The notes: generated from the sequence alone by a model not told the origin. Shown: positions 1 to 10,995, counted from the stretch's first letter. The stretch is DNA of 64,000 bases from Enoplolaimus lenunculus (GCA_030248215.1 JASANG010000402.1:1-64000); one strand, 5' to 3'. Translations and numbers: made by a program.

Positions 1-646
1 TGTTGATGATTTTGATTTCGTTTCCACCTGCACGAACGGCGACTGCTTGCGATTCAAGGTGGTTATCGCGAGCAATGTTGAGATCCAGTTCCCGATAGTA
101 CAAGCTCTTGTGGATGATAAAGGCCAAACCACCACCTTTATCCTTTTTGCGATCTTCACGGATAATCGTGAAGTTGTCGATCTTCGGGACTTTTGACTTG
201 CTACCAAATTTGGTTTCTTCAATTGCAGCAATCTTGTGGCCATTTTTCAGCATGTAATCGATCACTTCGTGTATCTTCCCTGCGAGTCCATTTACATTCA
301 GTTGCAGCAGTTTCAGACCTTGAGCATCATTGGCAGTGCTGCACTTCACGGAGGGTAAAGCGGCGATTGTTAGCGGAGTCGCCGAACTTTGGTTGCAGCA
401 GGACCCGATAAACGAGCTTCTTTGGTACTGCGTTAAAGCTTTCAAGTTTGAGCACGGTTTAAAGTGGAGCCACCCGTCACACTTTGAACATTCCACCGAG
501 ATTCGATTTCTTGACAACTGTTTGGAGCATACTGTACAAAACCACGGTCCGTTATCCCAGACTCTACGAGAGGGTCCAGGATTCTGTTCAATGCCAGCCA
601 TGAATAGAAGCATAAGGATCAGAAGGGCCGGCATCGGCTGATCCAT
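1..646 (-). mobile_element. Non-LTR retrotransposon (LINE), 5' coding end with 2A-like motif, PHD-like finger and APE endonuclease; continues past left edge
   Basis: On the minus strand an open frame runs without a stop from an ATG at 646-644 to the window edge (215 codons seen). Residues 1-17 are hydrophobic (MDQPMPALLILMLLFMA) and lead straight into GIEQNPGP (residues 18-25), a 2A-like ribosome-skipping motif. Next comes a PHD-like zinc finger with C37, C40, C53, C56, H61 and C65 and a poorly conserved last cysteine pair near 83-84. From about residue 108 an apurinic-type endonuclease domain begins (LLQLNVNGL, then EETKF carrying the catalytic Glu, then the KGGGLAF block). The order 2A, PHD, endonuclease is known from CR1/L2/Crack-like LINEs of sea urchins, molluscs and other invertebrates. 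Clade assignment needs the reverse transcriptase, which lies outside the window. The frame is intact here, so the copy may be young. Confidence 0.88.
572..646 (-). other. N-terminal hydrophobic leader fused to a 2A-like peptide
   Basis: The first 25 residues of the LINE protein are a leucine/methionine-rich stretch followed by AG-IEQNPGP. In canonical 2A peptides the motif is D(V/I)ExNPG|P, with skipping between G and P. Here the Asp before Ile is absent and Gly takes its place, while ExNPGP is intact. Placement at the very N-terminus matches the arrangement reported for sea-urchin 2A signal sequences, where cleaved and uncleaved products go to different compartments. Activity of this variant is not predictable from sequence. 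Confidence 0.75.
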
Positions 647-1030
647 ATCGAAAAAACCCGCGTAGGCGTTTCGTAGCGGCGGAGGTGCAGACTTTGGCCA
701 GTTTGCGCTGGATGGTTTCGCTCGATCGATCGATCTTCGTAAAAGCATCTGCATGGAGGGCGTACGCTCCCCGTGAGAAATTTTTTCGTGATAAACTGAT
801 TATGTCCCTACCGCGCAATTTCATCTCCTTAGAAAATGTTCTTGTAAAAATGAAATTTTTCCATCAAAACATTTTGTGACGAATAGGTAAATGTCTGTCT
901 GCCTTACAATTTTTGACCTCAAAAATCTTTTTGGTGATAAAATGATAAGGTCCGTACCTTACAATTTTTGCGTGTCATAACATTCGACAGCCCGTCCCAA
1001 TCTGTCACAAATGTTGTTAACCAATTAGGA
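647..1030. other. Probable LINE 5' UTR then AT-rich DNA, no gene
   Basis: Upstream of the LINE start codon the sequence stays GC-rich to about 780 and then turns AT-rich. The 5' end of the element is probably near 780-830, but no target-site duplication could be paired because the other end is outside the window. A short phrase ending in ccttacaattttt occurs near 900-970 and again near 3290-3310, so part of this is a dispersed repeat. Confidence 0.4.
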
Positions 1031-1161
1031 TGACGCTAAACTTGTTGTTCCCGGCGACGGACGGCACCGCTTGACCCTTTTGACTAAAAACTTATATGCT
1101 GTTCCATACGGCAATAAACGTGCGTTGTGATGCAGCGACGGACGGCGCCGGACGTCATCAA
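1031..1161. repeat. Dispersed GC-rich repeat (GACGGACGGCGCC family), copy 1
   Basis: This stretch carries GACGGACGGCACC and, at its right end, GACGGACGGCGCCGGACGTC. Related segments lie at 9613-9772, 32491-32553 and 57361-57520. They share the GGCGCC core, a flanking ACGTCA-type phrase and a gcgctata/gcgctaaa phrase. Probably a MITE family whose ends I cannot fix. Confidence 0.5.
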
Positions 1162-1358
1162 ATGTTTAGGGTCACCCAAAACGTATGAATGCTGAAGTCT
1201 TTAGCTCAACTCCGTTCAACTTAAAAACAGTGATACAGAATACCAGTCCTCATATAAGAGGTTACATTATTCGTTTGTCTTTTAGCTTAAACCTAACCAT
1301 GATTATTTGTTGCGTCTTTGTGGGCGTAGGTGTGGTCCGGAGGAAGTTTTGTAGGGTA

Positions 1359-1569
1359 CACAGCAAAAAATAGAGAGTCAAATTGTCTCTCTCCGAAATA
1401 GGCTTTACGGGACTACACAAACTGAGTCAAATTCGACTCACAGCCAGATTCAAACCTGCGATTCAGTGAGTCGAATTTGACTTTGACGGAGTTGAATTTA
1501 ACTCAGTTTGTGTTGTCCCATAGATTCTATTTCGGAGAGAGTCAATTTGACTCACCATGTTTTGCAGTG
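1359..1569. mobile_element. MITE 'A' (CACTGCAAAA family), 211 bp, flanked by TA
   Basis: Long inverted repeats start CAC(A/T)GCAAAAAAT and end ...TTTTGCAGTG. They are filled with GAGTCAAATT / AATTTGACTC units plus a shared phrase, TCTCCGAAATAGGCT. The element is bordered on both sides by TA, as expected for a Tc1/mariner-type target duplication. Other copies are at 51894-52102 and, internally deleted, at 53253-53340. No coding capacity; it must rely on a transposase encoded elsewhere. Confidence 0.8.
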
Positions 1570-1701
1570 TAAGGCAAACAAATAAACGACTATTAACTGC
1601 AATCTTGCGATTTTTCGAATCTGCGATAACTCGTCGTCGGTCTAACAAATTGTCGTTACCGAAACCTAAGGTCTCTAAAACAATAAGCGCATAAATGCTA
1701 A

Positions 1702-1959
1702 CACTGTAAATTTCAATGAGTTGATTAATCAATTCAGACTAGCGAGTTGGTTATTTCTGAATTAATATCAGTAAACATTAACTCACTTTCAGTTGGGTTG
1801 ATTCTCAATCTGAGAGTTAAGTGGGCCCAGGGTGAGTTGATTATTATTAACTCAAAATGAAGTGAATCAACTCAACATTCTGAGTTCTGATAGTCCTAAC
1901 TCAAACTGAGTAATTCAACTCATTCTGATTTAAAATCAACTCCACTCAAATTTACAGTG
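1702..1959. mobile_element. MITE 'B' (CACTGTAAATTT family), 258 bp
   Basis: Starts CACTGTAAATTT and ends AAATTTACAGTG, an exact 12-bp terminal inverted repeat. The interior has many degenerate GAGTTGATT / AATCAACTC units. A second copy lies at 51633-51887. Both copies sit beside a copy of MITE A. Non-coding. Confidence 0.75.
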
Positions 1960-2101
1960 AAGCCTAAACCACAAACCTAAATCTAAAGCCCAACGGTTGA
2001 CGACAAATTGTCGAGTCTATCGTGATATCGGGTGATGAAATATCGGAGTCGACAAACAGTTGTCTCGGCGAACGAAATGTTGTGACACCAAACTGTTTCA
2101 G

Positions 2102-4292
2102 GATACCATTCTGTCTCATCCAAACTGGACCAACATCGCAATCGTTCGAAATCCGTTCGATCGGCTCATATCAGGCTGGGCTCACATTTGTGTTCGGCAA
2201 CAATGGTGTTGCAACCGACGCGCCGGATCCGATTTCGCCGGATTCGTTTCAATTGCCGCGTTTCACTTACAACGCCTTTCGCAACACCACGCCAAGCCGT
2301 ACTGTAGTGGTTTTTATCATTTCTACCCACAAGCTTGGTATTGTAATTTTGAACAACATCACCAACACTATCACTATTTTATGATGGACTCGTATTCGCA
2401 ACGCGAACAAGACGAATTCAAGACCGAAGTCATCAACGCGTTTACAAGCCGTGGCTGGTCAAACGATTTGATGATGCACGGTAAGGCAGGATAACAACAC
2501 GGTCGCACCGCCAATGTGATTTAATTTTGAGCGAGGGGGGAGAGGAATTATCCACGAAATTGTTTTGGACGTTTCAAATGCAAGAGATTATTGTGAACCC
2601 TATCTAATGTACATCCTCGCTCGATAGAGATTCGGGAAACGTCCCATCATCCGTCCATTCTTATACGTCCCTACAGAATAAATATATTTCGCGCGGGGCT
2701 GTTTTACCCTATCCCCCCACAACTGATTTTAAAGTTTTTAAATTTTAGCATATTTTTGACATAAACTTGGATTTGGTTTTCGATTTAGCTTCTTGCTAAT
2801 AGGCATATAGACATAGGCAGGCTTAGAATGAAGCATTGATCAACTTTTAGGTTGGTTTTGGCTTAAAATTTGGTATAAGGTTGGTTATCCTATACTAAGT
2901 TTTTTCCACTCATCCTTAGCGGGTACCCGTTATGTTGAGTCGAAACTGGCAATAGCGTCTAGTTATGCCACTCCGCTCATCCGCGTTCGCGATGGGTACT
3001 TCTGGCGCAGCTATTACCACCAGACCCCGAGGTAGAAATTCGCAGAAAAATTTACTGAATTTCAAACACTTACGCCAAATTTGAACTTCAAAATTTTAAT
3101 TTTGAAAACTTCCTCCATTCAAGCCAGCATAAAGCATCACGAACTGTGCCATCCCTACATTTGGCTTACACTTAGGGCTAGACTCTGGATTAGGCTATGG
3201 CTTGTCGATTAGGTTTAGGCTTAGCCTAGGTTTCGTTTCAAGCGTATAAATTGAAACCCTACAACAGCCGCATTAGCAAATGATTAGGTTCCTACCTTAC
3301 AATTTTACCCTCAACAGAAAAATTTTTACTGAAAAATTGCGTTTTAGAACATTTAGGAGCCCGCCCCCCGTCAGAAATTTCTGGATCCGCAGGTGAAAAC
3401 AGAGCACCACTAAAAATAAACATGGATGTTTAAATACAGAATTTCTTTTCGTCAGCTCCAGCTAACTTTAATGGTAAAGCAATGCAAATTATTCCAAAAA
3501 ATTACTTACACAGCAGCATTTCGGATATTCTGCTGATATCCGAATATCCAAGTGACCGTCTATAATCAATATAACGAAAACAGAAACGGAAAACAGATAT
3601 TGAAGTAAATTTATAAAAGTTTCAAAAATGTGTCATCTTTCTGCCAACGCAAGAGAGTCGCGGATATGATACTCACTCACTGGTCTTTCAAAAATTTTAA
3701 AGAAAAACTGGCGGATGCATCGAAATTCTTAAGATTTTGAATGAATTTCATAATTTTTATTTCATATCGCACAATTCCTTCCGCATCTAATGAAAAATTA
3801 CATGATTCATAACTAATTTTCAACGTACAAATAAACAATGGTTGGCGTTTTTATTTCTTTATATAATAAAACCGGAAACGGACACCGATTTTTACCGGAA
3901 ACAGAAGCCGATATCCGGTGACATCCTGCCTTACTTGTACACCACTTGACTGGTTAAGCCAGTATTGTAGAACCATATTTTTCTATTTTATAGGCTGGGG
4001 TGCGTCAGGCACCGATCCGTTTTTATCCGAAATACCCGTTCATGCAACAAATAATCGAAAATCTTCCCTTCTTCGTGGCCTAATTTCTCGGTCTACACGA
4101 CTAGCGGACACCATATTTCGAATGTATTTAGTTGATTTTGTAATGTTTAATTTTGAAATTCCACCATGGTTGAATCGAACTGAACTTTGCGACCGATCCG
4201 ATAAACCTAAGCCTGGAAGTCCGGAGCATTCAATGCTACGAGCACAGCATGATTTGCTGATTTGTAAATGGAAACGATGGCGGACGGTATAA
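2102..4292 (+). CDS. Carbohydrate sulfotransferase-like protein (Sulfotransfer_2, nematode type), 3' two exons
   Basis: Two exons join in phase: 2102-2480 (acceptor tttcag, donor G|gtaagg) and 3994-4292 (acceptor tttatag, ending at a stop). The first encodes NIAIVRNPFDRLISGWAHIC, the 3'-phosphate-binding Arg...Ser loop of PAPS-dependent sulfotransferases, then the HFYPQAWYCNF block. The second gives HATNN...TIFRMYLVDFVMFNFEIPPW, the usual C-terminal Tyr/Asp-Phe block. Such Golgi membrane enzymes transfer sulfate from PAPS to glycans, and this branch is strongly expanded in nematodes. The 5'-phosphosulfate loop and membrane anchor would lie in upstream exons that I cannot find between 650 and 2100, so the gene is partial in view or 5'-truncated. 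The 1.5-kb intron contains a MITE. The exact start of the first exon is inferred from the acceptor. Confidence 0.7.
3546..3928 (+). mobile_element. MITE 'F' (GATATCCGG / AAACGG family) inside the sulfotransferase intron
   Basis: A ~380-bp block has AACGGAAAAC / AAACGGACACCG units near both ends and finishes GATATCCGGTGACATCCTG. The same interior phrases (ctttctgccaac, aaaattttaaa, gaaattcttaagattt) recur reversed at 23946-24241 and in direct orientation at 56030-56403. Non-coding. Confidence 0.6.
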
Positions 4293-5009
4293 ACATCTTT
4301 TATTGAGCGGTGTTGAACAATCAAAACAACCGGTTGATGGGCTATTCTGGACGAACCATACTAAAAGCGAACCGTCGCTTCGACTCAGCTGTGTCAGCTG
4401 CGTCCGAATCATCTATACTTTGTTGATTAACTTTTAGGCAAACAAAACTTTTCGGGTTCTAAACGCGAACTTTGGGTACTTAAATTTTAAAAATTCAAAT
4501 TTGTGTATGAAATGATCAGGGAAGGTCATGAGAAGCTAAAATACGCGAATAGTGGCGAAATCAAGGTTGATTGGGCGGATGTATTCTCTTGCACTGTGGT
4601 AATGAAGATGAAAAGTTTTGCAATCAAAGGTTTAAGCTTACGATTAGGGTTTAGGCTTAGGCTTCGGCGAAGCTTTTAGGCTCAATAGTGGTTCACTTTA
4701 ATTTTCATCGCCGTGGGTAGTTTCACATCGGCATCGACGCTTTGCAGATTTCTAAAAGTATTCAAAAGGCAGATGTATTTTTCCAAAAGCGCTAGTATAA
4801 TTTAGAATATTCCTACTCATGTTCAAGCAGCCATTTGAACGCAGTTTTGTCTGTTTAAACCCTTTCACTCATAGAGTATACTGTGAGCAACTAAATGCAA
4901 TAGTGTATGAGCAATACACACACTGTGAGCAGTGTTTAAACATTTATAACGTATATGCGCAGTGCAAAATCTCCACAAGACGTGAGTGCCTACTCGGGCT
5001 CGAGCGTCA
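4293..5009. other. Intergenic DNA with TTAGGC-like tract, no gene seen
   Basis: No convincing exon. Two exact adjacent TTAGGC units occur at 4651-4662 inside a longer stretch of degenerate ttaggctt phrases. A short run around 4840-4960 repeats GAGCA/CTGTGAGCA phrases. No polyadenylation signal for the sulfotransferase is obvious immediately after its stop. Confidence 0.4.
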
Positions 5010-5085
5010 AGCTCCTATAGCTCAGTGGTCAACGTAAACGCTTCCCACTCGTGAGACTGGGGATCGAATCTTACCTTAAAGTACA
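5010..5085 (+). repeat. tRNA-derived SINE head (pol III A- and B-box-like)
   Basis: ATAGCTCAGTGGTCAACG resembles a tRNA D-arm / A box, and GGGATCGAATCTTACC about 30 bases downstream resembles a B box. The D-arm and T-arm are decayed and no acceptor-stem pairing is convincing. It is therefore read as a SINE rather than a working tRNA gene. Confidence 0.5.
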
Positions 5086-5524
5086 TCTCATGTGAAATTG
5101 CAAATATTCATGTGAGAAAGGGTGAAATCATCACACGAATGTCCACAATCTCAAATAGAAGTGGCTCTGTTAGATTCAACTAACGTTCGTGCAGCATTGA
5201 TAATAATTTTTGAAATTTGAGTAGGTACATCTTAAACTTTAGCCGTTTACCAACACTCACTCAGACCCATCGATTGTGCATAGTGATAAGTGTTTCCGTT
5301 CTAACTAATTGTAGACTGCAGTCGCTTTTTATCCTCATCGTTTCTGACACTTTCAAGATTTATTCGCTACACCTAAACCTAAGTGTAATGCATGGTTTAG
5401 TTTATTTTTCAGCGCAGTGTGAAATTTCACACCTGTGATCGAAGTTTGCCTAAGATGCATTTTTACGAAAATGTAAGTAGTCGTCGATTCGTAATTATGT
5501 TAACCAAGAGTGCATGATACCCTG

Positions 5525-5838
5525 TAACAAGAGTATGCAAATGGGTACATTCTATGTAGAAAAAAAATGTACCCAGCGCGCGTTGCATTTTTGGCTTACC
5601 CCCCTGTATTTGGGGGGGGGGGGGTCAAAATCTCCATCGATGTTGAAATTCATGTGCTAATGTATATACTAAAATGTGGGCCGATTATATTTTCGGTGTT
5701 GGCTGGCGGATACACGTGTAAAATGAACGTAAAATTGACCCCCCCAAAAAAATGAGGGGGGGGGGCTGGCCAAAAACGCAACGCGTGCCGGGTACATTCT
5801 TTAATACACAGAATGTACCCAGTTGCACACTCTTGTTA
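5525..5838. mobile_element. Foldback element with 80-90-bp arms and long G/C runs
   Basis: Left arm starts TAACAAGAGTATGCAAATGG and right arm ends ...GCACACTCTTGTTA, inverted copies with few mismatches. Each arm contains GGGTACATTCT, then GCGTTGC, a TTTTTGGC phrase and homopolymer runs: 13 G at 5612-5624 and 10 G at 5756-5765. The loop is about 110 bases. Non-coding foldback/MITE. Confidence 0.8.
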
Positions 5839-6384
5839 TAAAGAGTGATCATCCACTCTTGTTTTAACGAATTGACGGTCCTATATCGAAATGTGCATTA
5901 ATACTTCAAATATAAGACAGGCCTAAATGAAAGCAAAAATCAATCTAAACCTTAATGCTTACTCTATTGCAGTCAAGGTTAAATTGAATCGACAAGAAGG
6001 AACGGTATTTTCTGTTTTTTCCAGAAAACACGGTAAAGGACAAAAAATTGAAAATTATGTACTAATGCTTCCATAATTGCAAGAACGTTTAATGGGTGGT
6101 TAGTTTACTGAGAAAACGACATTACGAGAATGAAATGACTGACTTATTTTTATCAAGTAACATCTTTTGATAAAACACGGCCCATGTTACTTTAAGGGGC
6201 GTTCAGGTTTCTGGTGGATCCATAAATGAGTAGGTTTAGATTCTAGATTACATTTTTTGCTTAGGCTTAGGAACACATTTTTGCAACGCTTGGGCTTAGG
6301 CATACGTTTATTCTACTGTTACGCCACTTAAAGTAACATTCGCCGATAACACAATGATATAAGAATCAAGGTGTGTATCCTAAC

Positions 6385-8457
6385 ATAGTTTTAAATACAT
6401 TCAAACAGATTTGAAACTGAACCAACTCTTTCAGGGGCGAAACAGTATTATAAGCTTTACTGCTGAGCATAAGAATGAGTTTATTCCTAATCCTAAACCA
6501 AGGAAAAAATTAGCCTAAAGCTTAAGCTTAGTCTATCGCAGTCTCACTGAACAACGATCCACCCCTGATTTACACGGGCCACACTCCCGTGTGGACGCCC
6601 TTGCAAATGCTTTTGTTTCGGAAACGGGACAATACTTTCTGCTGAGATTGTTTTTATCAGGGAACATTGAAGCACCCTTCCAAACTCCATTCACTGCTGA
6701 ACCTTAATAAACGGATATAAATATCCGCAGGAAACAGTATAATCAAAGTCTGCAGAGTGACGGTACAGGGCCAATATTCTTATCGCTCACTGCTCCAACA
6801 CACGAATAACTGACGTTTATTAAGCTAAATAAAATGCATTCTGTACAACGAGTGAAGACAATGTTTACAACTTCCCAACAATTGCCATAACTTCACTACC
6901 AATTTCAAGCAAAATAAAGTTGACATAAAAAGCACGTAAATAAGTGTATACCACTACTTAAGATTAATAGAATATTTGGCTATAAATATAGAGTTTTGGA
7001 AAATGGAAAAGTTCCATTCATTATTATAGATGAAAAAAAGTATATGGTTGAAAGTTTACCGGATTTTGTTATTGATAAAGTTGGAATTTTCAAGCATTAA
7101 TCTAATTTTAATAATCGTTATATATTATATTAATTTTAATTATTTTTAATTATTATTTTTAATAATTATTTAAGTATTACTAATTAAAATTAATTATTAT
7201 TTATTTGGCTATTTGTTATTTTAGTGTTATTTAAAAACAAAAACTACAAAATTTTCAAAAAATTGTTAATTGTTGCATTATTATATTACCATAAGTAATA
7301 ATTATATAAAACATCACACAAAAATTGTTAATTAAAATTTAATTATAATTTAAAAATTATAAAATTTTAAAAAAATTGTTCAAATTATAAAAATGTTTAA
7401 AAATAGTTTATTGTTAAGTTAATTAATGGTTAATTATTTAAATTGATAAATGTCATTATATTTTAAAATTACTTAAGTTAATATCTTAAATAAGTTACTT
7501 TTATTAATTATTTAAGATTAATTTAAAATTTAATTACCGCCATGACGGGTAATGCCTCAAGCTCACGTGAATAAAACGTCACCAAAATAATTCACATATA
7601 AGTGAATTATAAGAGCAAGGTATGGCGGTGGTGGTGCTAAACATTACCCAAACCCAATTGCGTACAGTACATCCATCTGGTTTATGTACATATGAAAGAT
7701 TTATTTTTAAAAATTTTAAAACGGGTTAAAACCAAATAAACAACATTTTTTAATTTATTTAAATAGTTTTATGTTGTATATTTATTTATTTTTTACATAT
7801 ATACTGTTTACTGTAAATTATATATTACTTCATATTTTAGAATCACATGGCTTCCAATGAAGATTCTAGATCTGTTGTTAGAAAAGAAAGAGTTGGTTCA
7901 GTTTCTTGTGAGTTCAATTTCAAACCTGTTTGAATGCATTTAAAACTATATTTATAAGCTTTACTGCTGAGCATAAGAATGAGTTTATTCCTAATCCTAA
8001 GCCAAGGAAAAAATTAGCCTAAAGCTTTAGTCTATCGCAGTCTCACTGAACAACGATCCACCCCTGATTTACACGGGCCACACTCCCGTGTGGACGCCCT
8101 TGCAAATGCTTTTGTTTGGGAAACGGGACAATACTTTCTACTGAGATTGTTTTTATCAGGGAACATTGAAGCACCCTTCCAAACTCCATTCACTGCTGAA
8201 CTTTAATAAACGGATATAAATATCCGCAGGAAACAGTATAATCAAAGTCTGCAGAGTGACGGTACAGGGCCAACATTCTTATCGCTCACAGCTCCAACAC
8301 ACGAATAACTGACGTTTATTAAGCTAAATAAAATGCATTCTGTACAACGAGTGAAGGCAATGTTTACAACTTCCCAACAATTGCCATAACTTCACTACCA
8401 ATTTCAAGCAAAATAAAGTTGACATAAAAAGCACGTAAATAAGTGTATACCACTACT
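6385..8457. repeat. Two ~510-bp direct repeats around an AT-rich island, with an inverted repeat at the island's right edge
   Basis: 6448-6958 and 7952-8457 are near-identical direct repeats (by eye about 8 substitutions plus a small indel). Between them lies about 990 bases of extreme AT-rich sequence. A 48-base arm at 6385-6432 is the reverse complement of a 64-base arm at 7886-7949, which ends just before the second direct repeat. A short reading frame ending ...DKVGIFKH at 7099 is in the AT-rich part. The layout resembles a non-autonomous element with terminal direct repeats, or a tandem duplication after insertion of foreign AT-rich DNA. No family is recognised and it looks broken. Confidence 0.7.
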
Positions 8458-8460
8458 ACT

Positions 8461-10300
8461 AGCAAGATATCGGAAGCATGATTCGTAATTTCTTCTGTAC
8501 AAAATTGTTTTAGCACTAATATTCGGTAATTTACAATAGCGACGATTATATCGAAATTTAGAATCGAAATAGACGAAAACTTTGGCCCATGTATAGAACA
8601 AGACCGGAACAGTAGTATAAGCATATTCCTAAGCCTAAGCGTATGGATGAGCCTATTCATAAGTCTAAAGCCTAAGCAAAAAAATTAGTCTAAAGCTTAA
8701 ACTGACTCTATTATAGTCCCTCCGGACAACGATCCGGCCCTGTTTTATACATGGGCCAAAACTTTTTTAGAAAACCGGCATTTTTGTTCCTGCGTTTTAC
8801 GTTTCAGACATGGCTTTCGTTTTGGAAACGAACCCAAAATTTGTACCATCCAGCATATCATATGGTAGCTGCACTCTATAAATATTTATAGACACTACGA
8901 ATTGTCGGCTTATTACTCTAAACACTATGCTCAGCAGAGTTTTCCTAGTCGCCAATGCAGTCCTGCGAATTTACTACTAGAAATGTGCACATCCCACATC
9001 CGAAAATTGGCCAATTAACTGATCCGCTTAGCCAGTTTCTAGTAAGGACAGCTCGGAAGAACCGAAAACGTCGATGGACCACTATTCGCCAACTCCTATT
9101 GAAATTTATTAACATCATAAATCCACAAATACAAGACATACATAATGCAATACACATATAATCAACCATAATATAAAACTGCGATAATGTCTCGTGTATA
9201 TATTTATGTACGTATACATTATTATAATTATATATATTATACGAATTACCGCAACACAATGAAAGATACGTTCAGAAGTCACACTTGCTAAATAACCACC
9301 AAATGATGCTTATATGTAGGTATTAAATGATAAAGTTCAACCGCATTTATTGGTACGTAACATACAAAAGCCAAACCAGCATACAGATACCCTTAAAAGG
9401 TCCACATTGCGTCTTCGAAATTATTTCGTCGCTTAGTGTTTTTAATTTATAGGCTTACCCGAATGTGCAAAACTAAGCCAATGATATATATTCCACTACC
9501 ATTATCATTTTTAAGATAAATGTTTACAACCGCAGCATAAGTACATGCCAATGTACACTGCCTTCTTATACACAATAATTTCATGTATCATTTTGCGCAT
9601 AGGGGATGGCGCTAAATAAATGTTAACGCTAATCCGCACCGCGCCAGTAAAGGATTGCGCTATACTTGAACGTTCGGCGCCGCCCGTCACTGCACGCTAT
9701 CAGTAAGCGAGTGATTTGTGTACGATACCGCACGGTGACGGACTGCGCCGTACCGGATGGGTGATGGAGACGGCGTCGTTACGAGTTTGTAAATCAGTTG
9801 TTGTGGCCACCAACCCCGTATTTCAACATTACATATACGTACGTATGCATGTATGTATGTATACCAGCGATACCAATAAACAAACAACGATATAAACACT
9901 AATAATTCATATGAATAATGCACTGAGACAGAAGCGACAAAAATACAGTAAAGTAACTAGGCATGAATGCGAATCATTACTAACATATGCCGGGTCGGAA
10001 TAATGAAATCTGGTATATAAGTATACACTTAAATGTTTACGTTACAGTAAGTGACGTAGGCAAAGCAACGAACATTGCTTTTAAACGTCAAGGCTGTCTG
10101 TTCCAAACAGGCTTAGGCGCCATCTGGAGCAGTACGGCTACCACCACCAAATCGATTAGCGCTTTTTTGAGGTCATCATGACCAAAACTTATGAACATAA
10201 GAACGGCAAATAATTGAACTTTAGCAACAAAAGCCTACGATACTAAGCTGTATATATTAAGAATAGATCAAAAGATTGATTTGACAACTGCATTATGTAC
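8461..10300. other. Intergenic, repeat fragments, no gene seen
   Basis: Contains cctaagcctaagc-type degenerate telomere-like phrases near 8630-8700, a gatccggccctg hAT-like end near 8722, and a GACGG/GGCGCC-family copy at 9613-9772. A GTAT tetranucleotide run lies near 9842-9861. Translations are short and show no family. Confidence 0.4.
9613..9772. repeat. GACGGACGGCGCC-family repeat, copy 2
   Basis: Carries gttcggcgccgcccgtcactg and gtgacggactgcgccgtaccgg in opposite orientations, with the gcgctatacttg phrase also seen in the copies at 32491 and 57361. Confidence 0.45.
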
Positions 10301-10302
10301 AT

Positions 10303-10707
10303 CGTATGCCGCAGCCCAAATCGTAATTGTGCCCAATTCCGAATTGGCCTATCCCAAAGCGGAATTACGACTTGGGCTAGCCCAAGGTAAAATTATGTTT
10401 GAAAAAAGCTACACACTTTCTCATTGGTTACTTGATAATTGTAATCCTGCTTCTTGATTCCACTTTACTCAGCAAAACAAAAGAGTGTTTGATAGCGAAA
10501 ATGTAGCGATTGCGTAACCAGTCAGAAAAGAGTGCGTATTTGCATCAGCTAATCGCATTTGAATATGGCACTAAGGCAGTAACCAATCACAAGCCGTGCG
10601 CTACTAGCTAAGAAACAATTGCGCCGGGACCTAGTCCAAGTTATAATTCCGCCATGGACTAACCCCGATTCGTATTTAGATTGAATGACAGCTTGGGCTG
10701 CGACATA
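10303..10707. mobile_element. MITE 'C' (GTCGTAGGCCAAT family), divergent copy
   Basis: Starts GTATGCCGCAGCCCAA and ends TTGGGCTGCGACATA, imperfect inverted termini. The arms contain AATTGGCC and TAATT phrases, as in the copies at 12331-12629 and 15689-16122. Non-coding. Confidence 0.55.
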
Positions 10708-10995
10708 TAGCCATAGTGTAAATATCAGCTGCTCACTTCGAATGCGGCAGCAAAACTGTTGATATGTAAATTTTCAATAGAACAGAAAGAAGCTAAACGT
10801 CTCTCGTAAATATTAAAAAAATGAAAAATTTAAAACCTGACCGCAATCCGTTTGAATGATATACGTAACTATATATATGAATATAAATTACAAATTAATG
10901 TACGTACCGTACACAAGATAACACGATTCAATGTCATGAATGAATGGAATTAAACGTTCAAATAGGTATATATAAGCACGAACATAATGGAAAAG

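Noticed and set aside
588-824. 78-codon minus-strand frame overlapping the LINE start
   Set aside because: Different phase from the 2A-PHD-endonuclease frame and without any motif; it covers the LINE 5' UTR.
5010-5085. Possible tRNA gene
   Set aside because: A/B-box-like elements are present, but the acceptor stem and T-arm do not pair; better explained as a SINE.
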